26,840 nucleotides of DNA from CAYOHP01 sp964403795 [NCBI: uncultured bacterium] (GCA_964403795.1 CAYOHP010000094.1:1-26840), one strand, 5' to 3'; positions 8,192 through 15,392 are shown, counted from the stretch's first letter. Translations and numbers: made by a program. Notes: generated by a model from the letters alone, not told the origin.

Positions 8192-9093
8192 CCGACCCGG
8201 AAGAGACCCTTGACCTGGACCTCCTCGCCGCCGAGGGCGGGAGTCCCGCCGACGAGGCGGACGGGGTACCCGGCGACGATCCCCGGCCCGGACTGGTGCC
8301 GTCGCCTCCGGTGCCGCCTCCCCCCGACCTGAAGGCCCGCATCGAGGCCCTCTTGTTCTCGGCCGACGAGCCCCGCACGGTGCGCTGGATGGCGAACTAC
8401 CTCAAGGTCGAGGGGCGCTTCGTGCGCCGGACCCTGGACGATCTCAGGCTCGACTACTCCAGCCGGCCCGGGGCGCTGGAGGTCCGGGAAGTGCTCATGA
8501 ACCGGGGCCGCATCGTCTCGCCTGCCGGGACCCGGGTCCCCGACCAGTCCGAGGATCCCGACGAGGCCCTCTCGGCCCTGGAGACCGGGGACGACGAGGA
8601 CGCCGAGACGGCGCTCGACCTCCCGCCCGAGCCGGGGGCCGAGCCGCCCGTGATCCGGGCCGTCCCCGCCTACCAGATCGCCATCCGCATGGAGTTCCGC
8701 GACCTGGTCCAGCGCCTGCTCCCGCCCGAGCTGGCGAAGCCGGTGCTGGGGACGCTCTCGATGATCGCGGTGCGCCAGCCGATCCTGCAGAGCGAGATCA
8801 TCCGGATCCGGGGCAAGCGGGCCTACATGCACATCAAGGACCTGCTGGCCCACCGCCTGATCGTGCGCCACCCGATCGAGGGCAGCTACGAGCTCTCCAC
8901 CACCCCGGAGTTCTCGCGCCGCTACCAGATCGACCCCGAGGCCGCCCGGGAGCTGCGCAAGACCTCGACCCGGCGCCGGGCTACCGGCCCCGCCCGGGCG
9001 GCGGGGGCGACCGGAGCGGGGCTCGACGAGGCGGGTCCCTCGGCGGTGCCGAGCGATCCGTCGGTGCCAAGTCCAGCCAGCCTGGGGGCCTGA
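8188..9093 (+). CDS. scpB: Segregation and condensation protein B, with acidic insert
   Basis: 301-residue winged-helix partner that dimerises on the ScpA kleisin. GTG start in the GTGA overlap with scpA. A disordered acidic/Pro leader (1-46) is followed by the first winged helix (DLKARIEALLFSADEP, 47-62, to ~108). An Asp/Glu/Pro-rich insert of about 55 residues (~107-160) separates it from the second winged helix (~162-250), which contains SMIAVRQPILQSEI (191-204), IRGKRAYMHIKDLL (207-220) and the terminal STTPEFSRRYQI (237-248). The second-domain wording (PILQSE, RGxxAYxH) recalls cyanobacterial and archaeal ScpB. The insert is unusual: most ScpB proteins are 170-220 residues with a short linker. 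The basic Arg/Ala tail after ~255 looks disordered. Confidence 0.92.
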   Translation: MTDPEETLDLDLLAAEGGSPADEADGVPGDDPRPGLVPSPPVPPPPDLKARIEALLFSADEPRTVRWMANYLKVEGRFVRRTLDDLRLDYSSRPGALEVREVLMNRGRIVSPAGTRVPDQSEDPDEALSALETGDDEDAETALDLPPEPGAEPPVIRAVPAYQIAIRMEFRDLVQRLLPPELAKPVLGTLSMIAVRQPILQSEIIRIRGKRAYMHIKDLLAHRLIVRHPIEGSYELSTTPEFSRRYQIDPEAARELRKTSTRRRATGPARAAGATGAGLDEAGPSAVPSDPSVPSPASLGA

Positions 9094-9099
9094 TAAGAT
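9094..9099 (+). promoter_or_regulatory. -10 element TAAGAT overlapping the scpB stop; likely internal near-leaderless promoter
   Basis: TAAGAT begins immediately after the scpB TGA and ends 11 bases before the ATG at 9110. The expected start site lies about four bases before the start codon, and no Shine-Dalgarno precedes it. The CpaE-like gene may therefore be expressed independently as well as by read-through from the smc operon. Confidence 0.4.
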
Positions 9100-9109
9100 C
9101 CCGCCCGGG

Positions 9110-10315
9110 ATGGCGAATCCGAATCGGGTCCGGGTGGCGGTGGTCTCCACCGATGCGTCCTACCTGTCGATCGTCCGCGACCTCCTCCAGGGCAGCTACG
9201 AGTTCGAGGATCTCGGGAACGTGCCCCGGATCGCCCTGGTGCAGCGCCTGTCCCTCCCCGAGGTCGTGCTCTTCGACCTGGACGAGGCCCGGTCGGAACG
9301 GCTGGCCCTGGCCGAGGAACTGGCCATGCGCGGCCAGCCCCCGGTGATCCTGGGGACCAGCCGGTCGATCGACGTCGAGACCCTGCGCCATGCCATGGCG
9401 GTCGGGATCCGGGACGTGCTCCCGATCCCGCTCTCGGTCAGTGCGCTCCGGGAGGCGCTGGAACGCGGCCTGGCGGCCCAGGAGCGGCGCCGGGTGGCCC
9501 GGGACCGCAGCCTCTCCCGGATCTGGACCGTGCTCGCTGCCTGTGGCGGGGCCGGGGCCACAAGCCTGGCCCTCTCGATCGCCGCCGACCTGGCGGGCCG
9601 CAACTTCCATGTGGTGATGGTGGACCTCGACCTGCTCTTCGGCGACGTCGCCTTCTACCTCTCGATGGACCAGGGCTCTCCCCATCTCGGGGACCTGGTC
9701 CGGCTCCGGGACCATCTCGACCCCGAGGTGATCCGTCAGCACCTGAAGCCGCACCCGGCAGGGTTCCGGGTGCTGGTCCCCCCGAGCGAGATCCGTTCCG
9801 CCCTCGAGATCCCCATGGAAGCGGTGGCCCAGATCGCCCTGGCTACCCGGGCCCTGGCCGACCATGTGATCGTGGACCTGCCCCGCGGCTCGCTCGAGAG
9901 CGTGCTCCCGGTGCTCGATGCCTGCGAGCATGTGCTGGTGGCGGCCCGCCCGAGCGTGAGCGGAGTGAAGAACCTCCGCGGCCACCTCCGCCTCTTCGAC
10001 GCCCTCGGATACCCGACCCAGAAGGTGGCTCCGGTCCTGGTCGGGGATCCGGGCGAGGCCTCCACCCGGGACTTCTACCGGAGGGCCCTCGAGCGGGTAG
10101 GCGGAGAGTTCCGCCAGGTCCTGCCCTTCGAAGCTACCCACCACGAGCAGTCGGTGCAGAGGGGCGTCCCTGCGACCTTCGCCTTTCCGCATTCCGAGCA
10201 CGCCGGCTGTGTGCGGAACCTGGTGAACTCGCTGCTCGGCTCCGGGGGGGAGCGCCCCGACCACCGGGTCGGGAGCTCCCTGGTGGCCCGGGCGCTGTCG
10301 ACCCTGAAGGGGTAG
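9110..10315 (+). CDS. CpaE/MinD-like SIMIBI protein with degenerate P-loop
   Basis: 401 residues. An N-terminal receiver-like domain (~8-120: VRVAVVSTDASYL, VVLFDLDE at 52-59) without an obvious complete phospho-acceptor set is followed by a MinD/ParA-type domain (~138-370). The deviant Walker A, usually KGGxGKT, reads CGGAGATS at 145-152, so both the signature lysine (Cys145) and the P-loop lysine (Ala150) are lost. CpaE proteins often lack the second lysine but normally keep the first. The switch region VMVDLDLLFGDV (169-180) and IVDLPRG (~258) are retained. CpaE family members localise type IV/Flp pilus assembly to the pole, but no pilus genes are in the window. It sits 16 bases after scpB and converges with the PLD gene, eight bases away. 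Family is good; ATPase activity is doubtful. Confidence 0.8.
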   Translation: MANPNRVRVAVVSTDASYLSIVRDLLQGSYEFEDLGNVPRIALVQRLSLPEVVLFDLDEARSERLALAEELAMRGQPPVILGTSRSIDVETLRHAMAVGIRDVLPIPLSVSALREALERGLAAQERRRVARDRSLSRIWTVLAACGGAGATSLALSIAADLAGRNFHVVMVDLDLLFGDVAFYLSMDQGSPHLGDLVRLRDHLDPEVIRQHLKPHPAGFRVLVPPSEIRSALEIPMEAVAQIALATRALADHVIVDLPRGSLESVLPVLDACEHVLVAARPSVSGVKNLRGHLRLFDALGYPTQKVAPVLVGDPGEASTRDFYRRALERVGGEFRQVLPFEATHHEQSVQRGVPATFAFPHSEHAGCVRNLVNSLLGSGGERPDHRVGSSLVARALSTLKG

Positions 10316-10323
10316 TCGAGCCG

Positions 10324-12093
10324 CTACCTGGAGAAACGCGCCAGGCGGGGCAGGAACAGTTCGAAGATCCGGCTCCCCGCCTTCACGATCCGGGCCAGGG
10401 TCGCCTTGGCGGTGTGGTGTTCGGGGCCGAAGGCCACCTCGACCTCGCCGGCCCGGGGATGGCCCTCGGGATGGCGCCGGGCGAGCCCTGCGGAGTCCCG
10501 CACCACGTCGTACCGGCGCACCAGCGGGTTCCGAGGATCCGGCCCGGGGTGGCGGTCGGAGGCGTCGAGGGCCAGGTTCCCGGCCGCGAACTCCGGCGAC
10601 CAGACCGCGATCCCGACCTCGCCGTTGAAGACCTCGCTCACCGGATCGAGGTTGTAGCTGCCGATCAGGGTGAGCACCCGGTCGAGCACCGCCACCTTGG
10701 AGTGGAGCATGCGGGTCCCGGTCAGGACGTCGAAGGTGAGGCCCGGGATGCGGGCCAGGTACTCGGGCCAGAAACGCAGGAAGAAGGCCTGGATCACGGC
10801 GTTCTCGTCGGTCTCGATCCCGTTGGTCAGCATCGGGATCCGGACCCCGTTGCGGCCCATCCGGGAGAGGACCTCCAGCGCCAGCGGCGTGAGCGAGACG
10901 CAGGGGGTCTGGATCACGGCTTCGGAGCGGGCCGCCAGCAGCATGCGCAGCAGGTTGGGCCGGAGGTCGTCGTGGCCGTCGCCGGCCCGCGAGGTCTGGT
11001 CCATGACCCTGGTCTCGAGATCCAGGCTCCATCCCGAAGCCAGCGGGTCGATCCGCCCCGCGCCCCGAAGACGCGGGTAGCCCGCCAGCTCCTCGAGCCG
11101 GGCCAGGGCCGTCTCCCGGTCCCGGGCATCGAGCCCGAGCCGGTCCGCGGCGTCCCTCGTGTCCGGGTCGCCGGTGGCGCCCGGTTCCCGGCCGTCGTCG
11201 GTCGGCCCGGAGCCTTTCTCCGCGGCGATCGCCAGGAGCAGCCTGCGGGCCTCGGCCCGGCGGGCCCGGGCTCCGTCCTCTGGGTGCGCGAGCACCCGGC
11301 ACTCCTCCTCGCTGAGCGGATCGCTCGCCAGGTAGAGGTCCATGGCGGCCGCCATGGTCGCGAGCAGGGGATCCCGGGGCCGGATCTCTGGGAAGATCCG
11401 ACGGGGCTCGACCGGCTTGTTGGAGCGCGCCTGCCACTCGCGGTCGTAGGCGGCGCGGAGGTCGTCGACCGCCCGTCCGCCCCGCACCACCACGTCGGTG
11501 TCGCGGTAGGCGAGGGGATGGTCCCGGGGATCGACCAGATAGGCCGCCGCCTGGTTCCTGCCCCCGGTCAGTCCGAGCTCGCCGTCGACCAGCAGGAGCT
11601 TGTCGTGGTTGCCGGCGATCCACAGGAACCGGTCGCGTTCGGCCAGGGCCTGCAGGGCCCCACGGAAGAGCGGCTTGTAGAGCCGGACCTCGGCGGTCGG
11701 GTGCTGGGCCAGGGCTCGCAGCAGGGCGCGGCCCCCAGGGGTCCGCAGCCGGGGCGCGGCCGAGGCCTCGACCATGAAGCGCACCCCCAGGCCTTCCGCG
11801 GCTCGTTCCGAGAGCCGGCCCAGGAGCGCCAGACCCAGCACGTCGGGCTCGAAGATGAAAGTGTGGAAGTCGATCCGGGTACGGGCCGCGGAAACGAGCC
11901 TCCAGCGGGCCGCCCAGGCCTCCACGTTGTCGGGGAGCAGGCGCAGGTCGGAGCGGGCCTGGGGCCCTCCCGGGAGCCGCTCGAAGCTGCGTCGGAGCGG
12001 ATCGGCGTGGGTGCCCGGGACCAGGGCCAGGGTCAGGGCGAACCAGAGGGCGAGCCCAGGACCGGGGCGGGCCGGCGACCCGGCGCGGCTCAC
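10324..12093 (-). CDS. Exported phospholipase D-superfamily enzyme, ClsC/cardiolipin-synthase-like
   Basis: 589 residues. The GTG at 12093 overlaps the TGA of the upstream STAS-PilZ gene (GTGA) and gives an N-terminus with a hydrophobic segment, GLALWFALTLALVPGTHA (~13-30), ending in a plausible signal peptidase site. Two HKD catalytic motifs are complete: NHDKLLLVD (His163, Lys165, Asp170) followed by GLTGGRN, and LHSKVAVLD (His464, Lys466, Asp471) followed by IGSYNLDP. This GGRN/SYNLDP pair is typical of the YmdC/ClsC branch, which transfers phosphatidyl groups to make cardiolipin. Between the motifs is an expanded, charged insert (~225-375). The substrate could be phospholipid or another phosphodiester. 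It is the last gene of a three-gene operon behind a c-di-GMP receptor. The open frame upstream of 12093 is a shadow of the neighbour. Confidence 0.85.
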   Translation of the reverse strand: MSRAGSPARPGPGLALWFALTLALVPGTHADPLRRSFERLPGGPQARSDLRLLPDNVEAWAARWRLVSAARTRIDFHTFIFEPDVLGLALLGRLSERAAEGLGVRFMVEASAAPRLRTPGGRALLRALAQHPTAEVRLYKPLFRGALQALAERDRFLWIAGNHDKLLLVDGELGLTGGRNQAAAYLVDPRDHPLAYRDTDVVVRGGRAVDDLRAAYDREWQARSNKPVEPRRIFPEIRPRDPLLATMAAAMDLYLASDPLSEEECRVLAHPEDGARARRAEARRLLLAIAAEKGSGPTDDGREPGATGDPDTRDAADRLGLDARDRETALARLEELAGYPRLRGAGRIDPLASGWSLDLETRVMDQTSRAGDGHDDLRPNLLRMLLAARSEAVIQTPCVSLTPLALEVLSRMGRNGVRIPMLTNGIETDENAVIQAFFLRFWPEYLARIPGLTFDVLTGTRMLHSKVAVLDRVLTLIGSYNLDPVSEVFNGEVGIAVWSPEFAAGNLALDASDRHPGPDPRNPLVRRYDVVRDSAGLARRHPEGHPRAGEVEVAFGPEHHTAKATLARIVKAGSRIFELFLPRLARFSR

Positions 12094-13076
12094 CACTTGG
12101 AGGTCTCCAGGATGAACTGGTCGATGCGGGCCTGGTCCCCGGGGTTCACGTACACGAAGCGACCTCCCACCAGCACCTCGCCGGCGTCGTGGCGCAGATG
12201 CACGACCTCGAGGTGGATCGGCTCCAGGAGCTTCCAGTTCCGGAAATCGGGCTCGAGCATGACCAGCTGGCCGACCTGGTAGGGGAACGAGGTGGCCCGC
12301 AGCGACGCACCTTCGGAGGAGATGTCCTCCATGGTCCCGTAGCCGATCTGGTGGGGCGCGGCCTTGGGGTACCAGGTGCACTGGAACCTCACCTTGACCC
12401 GGGGATCCTCGCGTCGGTCCTCCTCGATCTCGAGCAGGTCCGGGACCTTGACCACCAGGCAGGGCGAGCCGTCCTGCAGGGTGCCGAACCGGTTGATGGT
12501 CCCGTCGAAGGAGACCGTCCGGGTGCCGTCCTCGCCGCAGCCCTGCATGGTGAAGCGCAGCGACATGCCGCGGCGCAGCGTCCCGTCGTAGGGCGGCTCC
12601 AGGGCGTAGACCAGGAAGTTCTGGAGGTGTTTCACGAACCGGCAGGTGACCGGCTGGCCGGGCTGGTGGGGGGAGACGTAGACGGTCGAGAGCGCCTGGC
12701 GGATGAAGCCCAGGAGCTGGCCCCGGACGCTGATCCGGTTCATCAGGAGCGCCATGCCGAGCCCCCGGGATTCGGCAACCACGACCTCGCCACCGGCTTT
12801 CAACCGGGCGGCGTGGGCGCCGAGCAGCTCGGGCTTGCCCCCCGCCAGGACCAGGGCCCCGCCGGCCCGGGCCAGTTTCGACCCGAGCTCGCCGAAGGCC
12901 GCCACCATGGTCTGGCACAGGCTGGCGCAGCGTTCCAGGTCGAGGACCAGGTTCATTCCCTTGGCGTTCAGGATCTTCTGCACCGCGGCCGCGAAGCCCG
13001 GCACGTCGGTCCCCGCCACGTCCCCCTTCAAGGCCAGGACGTACATCTCGCCCGCCTTGGTCGTCTCGATCTCCAC
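12090..13076 (-). CDS. STAS-like domain fused to YcgR-type PilZ c-di-GMP receptor
   Basis: 328 residues. Residues 1-100 look like a STAS/anti-anti-sigma fold (alternating strands and helices: MYVLALKGDVAGTD, then NLVLDLERCASL, then ALVLAGG), though the usual phospho-Ser region reads ASLCQ. Residues ~115-215 resemble the YcgR N-terminal PilZN domain. Residues ~218-325 are a PilZ domain with both c-di-GMP motifs: RxxxR (Arg222...Arg226) and DxSxxG (DISSEG, 251-256). It probably binds c-di-GMP and passes the signal to a partner through its N-terminus. Start GTG at 13076, with GAGGGG about 9 bases upstream. It lies 25 bases after the zinc-finger gene and overlaps the PLD gene by four bases. PilZ is confident; STAS is moderate. 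Confidence 0.85.
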   Translation of the reverse strand: MEIETTKAGEMYVLALKGDVAGTDVPGFAAAVQKILNAKGMNLVLDLERCASLCQTMVAAFGELGSKLARAGGALVLAGGKPELLGAHAARLKAGGEVVVAESRGLGMALLMNRISVRGQLLGFIRQALSTVYVSPHQPGQPVTCRFVKHLQNFLVYALEPPYDGTLRRGMSLRFTMQGCGEDGTRTVSFDGTINRFGTLQDGSPCLVVKVPDLLEIEEDRREDPRVKVRFQCTWYPKAAPHQIGYGTMEDISSEGASLRATSFPYQVGQLVMLEPDFRNWKLLEPIHLEVVHLRHDAGEVLVGGRFVYVNPGDQARIDQFILETSKW

Positions 13077-13101
13077 CCCGACGTCCCCTCGTCCGTCCCG
13101 G

Positions 13102-13404
13102 TCAGCTCTTCGGCGGATCGGGTTCGTGTTCCACGTCGTGGGCCGGCAGCCGGACGGCCTCGTCGACGCAGACCCGGCAGCGGGTGAGGGCCGCCTGCAG
13201 GAACGACTCGAGGTCGTCCTCGAGGTGGCTGGCCTCGACCTCGCCGGCCGGCGCCACGCAGTCGTCGCAGACGAAACGCCGGCAGACCTGGCAGTGGTGC
13301 TCGGCCTCGGCCCGATGGCACCCTTGGCAGCGCTTGCGCTTGCCCTTCTCGTCCCCGTCGGGCTTGCCGCCGGGAATCCGCTCGCCCTCGGGTACCTGTG
13401 CCAA
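13102..13404 (-). CDS. Small zinc-finger protein, B-box-like, four CxxC pairs
   Basis: 100 residues with CxxC at 26-29, 38-41, 46-49 and 76-79, and His36-37 before the second pair. The first three pairs follow a B-box/zinc-ribbon rhythm (CQGC...HHCQVC...CDDC). Such small treble-clef-like modules usually stabilise a fold or mediate protein contact; no enzymatic function can be read. The TTG start at 13404 is chosen because GGGGAGG lies about six bases upstream and a good promoter precedes it. It is the first gene of the operon with the STAS-PilZ receptor and the PLD enzyme. Confidence 0.75.
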   Translation of the reverse strand: MAQVPEGERIPGGKPDGDEKGKRKRCQGCHRAEAEHHCQVCRRFVCDDCVAPAGEVEASHLEDDLESFLQAALTRCRVCVDEAVRLPAHDVEHEPDPPKS

Positions 13405-13421
13405 GCCCGCCTCCCCGGACG

Positions 13422-13451
13422 AGGTTAGTGGCGGTTCCCGGGGGCGGTCAA
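13422..13451 (-). promoter_or_regulatory. Sigma-70-type promoter of the zinc-finger/STAS-PilZ/PLD operon (TTGACC-N18-TAACCT)
   Basis: On the minus strand TTGACC (13451-13446) and TAACCT (13427-13422) are 18 bases apart. The start site would be near 13415, about 11 bases before the TTG start at 13404. The spacer contains GCCCCCGGG, shared with the smc promoter spacer. Confidence 0.6.
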
Positions 13452-13490
13452 GGCGGCCGTCGGGACCCGGGGTCGGAACCGCCAGGGCGC

Positions 13491-13496
13491 TACTCT
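13491..13496 (+). promoter_or_regulatory. -10 element TACTCT upstream of rtcB
   Basis: TACTCT ends 20 bases before the ATG at 13516, with GGAGG at 13505-13509 between them. This predicts a very short leader of about 13 bases. No convincing -35 is visible. Confidence 0.35.
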
Positions 13497-13515
13497 CTCT
13501 GCTCGGAGGTCGCTC

Positions 13516-14787
13516 ATGGATCAGGATCCCCCGGGCGGAACCGGACCCGGCGATCCCGGACCGGGAACCGGGCCCGGACCCGGAGCCGTCCAGCTCGAGA
13601 ACCCGCGCGGAGTGCCCGTGAAGGCCTGGGTCCGGGGCGTGGACCTCGACGACGCCACCCGCCGGCAGCTGCTGGCGGTCGCCAGCCTACCGATCGTGCA
13701 CGGGTGGGTGGCGGCCATGCCCGACGTCCACCTCGGCAAGGGCGCCACGGTGGGCTCGGTGATCCCGACCCGGGGAGCCATCATCCCGGCCGCGGTCGGC
13801 GTCGATCTCGGATGCGGGATGATGGCGGTCCGGACCAGCCTGGACGCGACCAGGCTCCCCGACGACCTGTCCCCGCTCCGGGCCGCCATCGAGGAGGCGG
13901 TGCCGGTCGGCTTCGACGACTTCTCCCGTCGCCGGGGCCACCGCCCCCGCCGGGTCGACCGGGCCTGGAAGCGCCTGGCCGCCGGCTTCGAGAAGGTGGT
14001 CGCCGAGGAGCCCGAGCTCGAGGAACGCACCCGTCCGGTCGACCAGCTCGGGACCCTGGGGGGCGGCAACCACTTCCTGGAGGTCTGCCTCGACCAGGAG
14101 GACCGGGTCTGGATCATGCTCCACAGCGGGTCGCGGGGAGTGGGCAACCGGATCGGGACCCTCTACATCGAGAAGGCACGGCGGGACATGGGGGAGCACC
14201 TCCGGAACCTCCCGGATCGCGACCTCGCCTACCTGGAGGAGGGCAGCCGCCATTTCCGCGCCTATGTCGAGGCGGTGCACTGGGCCCAGGAGTACGCCCG
14301 ACAAAACCGCGAGACCATGATGGAGGCCGCGGTGGAGGCGCTCTCCGGGGTCCCCGGCCTTCCCGCCTTCACCGTCACCGACGAGGTAGTGAACTGCCAC
14401 CACAACTACGTGGCGCGGGAGGAACACCTGGGGCAGGACCTCTGGATCACCCGCAAGGGAGCGATCCGGGCGGGTCCCGGCGAACTCGGGATCATCCCGG
14501 GATCGATGGGGGCCGCCAGCTTCGTGGTCCGGGGACGCGGCAATCCCGAGAGCTTCCACAGTTCCAGCCACGGAGCCGGGCGGCGCATGTCCCGGGGCGA
14601 GGCCAAACGTCGCTTCTCCGTCGAGGACCATCGCCGCGCCACCCGCGGCATCGAGTGCCGCAAGGACTCCGGGGTGATCGACGAGACCCCGGCCGCCTAC
14701 AAGGACATCGAGGCGGTGATGGCGGCCCAGGCCGACCTGGTCGAGACTGTGCACCGGCTCCGCCAGGTGGTCTGCGTCAAGGGATAG
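13516..14787 (+). CDS. rtcB: RNA-splicing ligase RtcB
   Basis: GTP- and Mn-dependent RNA ligase joining 2',3'-cyclic phosphate (or 3'-phosphate) ends to 5'-OH ends through a guanylylated histidine. 423 residues with all family landmarks: MPDVHLGKGATVGSV (68-82), DLGCGM (Asp97 and Cys100, metal ligands), GGGNHF (His186), HSGSRG (His203), HHNY (His295-296), GSMG (~329), and SSSHGAGR (His352, the expected guanylylated residue). The length fits the shorter bacterial form. An odd extra N-terminus of about 25 residues is almost purely Gly/Pro/Asp/Thr. GGAGG at 13505-13509 supports the ATG at 13516. No rtcA, rtcR or archease gene lies nearby, so the substrate (tRNA halves, rRNA or damaged mRNA) cannot be inferred. 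Confidence 0.95.
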   Translation: MDQDPPGGTGPGDPGPGTGPGPGAVQLENPRGVPVKAWVRGVDLDDATRRQLLAVASLPIVHGWVAAMPDVHLGKGATVGSVIPTRGAIIPAAVGVDLGCGMMAVRTSLDATRLPDDLSPLRAAIEEAVPVGFDDFSRRRGHRPRRVDRAWKRLAAGFEKVVAEEPELEERTRPVDQLGTLGGGNHFLEVCLDQEDRVWIMLHSGSRGVGNRIGTLYIEKARRDMGEHLRNLPDRDLAYLEEGSRHFRAYVEAVHWAQEYARQNRETMMEAAVEALSGVPGLPAFTVTDEVVNCHHNYVAREEHLGQDLWITRKGAIRAGPGELGIIPGSMGAASFVVRGRGNPESFHSSSHGAGRRMSRGEAKRRFSVEDHRRATRGIECRKDSGVIDETPAAYKDIEAVMAAQADLVETVHRLRQVVCVKG

Positions 14788-14855
14788 CCGCAGCCCAGGC
14801 AGTGGTGCCGGAAGATTGCCGGACCCACCGGGTGCGGGCGGGCTCCCCGGGCAGC

Positions 14856-14861
14856 TAGCAT
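14856..14861 (+). promoter_or_regulatory. -10 element TAGCAT before the two-TM protein gene
   Basis: TAGCAT ends 19 bases before the ATG at 14880; GGAGG (14869-14873) lies between. The geometry is the same as at rtcB. No clear -35. The rest of 14788-14879 holds no gene. Confidence 0.3.
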
Positions 14862-14879
14862 CCCGGCCGGAGGTCGCCG

Positions 14880-15392
14880 ATGGAGCCCGAGGTCCTGCTC
14901 GAGAACCGGCACCAGGCCCGGAAGGTCCGGGCCCTCACCTGGGCCTTCCTGCTGGTGGCCTGCGGTACGTCCTGGGCGGCGCTCGGCCTGGCGGAGAGCT
15001 ACGGGCTCTCGCCGGGCGACGGGGGGGTGCTCCGGCCACCCGGGGAACGCTACGCCATGGCCTCGACGGTGGCGGCCCTCGGCCTGCTCCCGGCCCTCGG
15101 GATGCTCGGCTACGGCCGGCGCTACCTCACCTCGATCGTGCGGACCGGGGATCGGATCGAGCTCGAGACCCTGGGCCTCTTCGGCTCCGGGCGACGCCTG
15201 GAAGCGGTCCCGGGTGATCTCTCCGGGGGAGAACGCCACGCCGGCAAGGTGCGCGGCCCGCGTTCCGTGGACGCACCCTGGCTCACCCTCGGCCTCGCCG
15301 GCCACCGGATCCCGTTCGTGGTCGATCTCCAGGCCGAGCGGGTCGAGGTCGAGGCCCTGGTGAAGCTGGCCCGGGCCAAGAAGCGCAAGTGA
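14880..15392 (+). CDS. Two-TM membrane protein with small C-terminal beta-rich domain
   Basis: 170 residues, not firmly recognised. Two hydrophobic helices (~19-42 and ~60-79) flank a short polar loop, followed by a soluble domain of about 85 residues beginning YLTSIVRTGDRIELETLGLFG and ending in a basic tail ARAKKRK. The arrangement (hairpin then a beta-rich module with RxGDxIELETxGLFG) recalls the TMEM70/TMEM186/TMEM223 family of mitochondrial assembly factors, but this is an impression without alignment. GGAGG at 14869-14873 supports the start. The stop overlaps the GTG of the following methyltransferase gene (GTGA, 15389-15392), so the two are probably co-translated. Confidence 0.7.
   Translation: MEPEVLLENRHQARKVRALTWAFLLVACGTSWAALGLAESYGLSPGDGGVLRPPGERYAMASTVAALGLLPALGMLGYGRRYLTSIVRTGDRIELETLGLFGSGRRLEAVPGDLSGGERHAGKVRGPRSVDAPWLTLGLAGHRIPFVVDLQAERVEVEALVKLARAKKRK

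Noticed and set aside
10316-10323. Terminator between the convergent CpaE-like and PLD genes
   Set aside because: The gap is only eight bases and no convincing hairpin spans it; transcription must end inside coding sequence or by another mechanism.
10414-12282. 622-codon plus-strand frame antisense to the PLD and STAS-PilZ genes
   Set aside because: Both genes beneath it have intact catalytic or ligand motifs; the antisense translation shows none.
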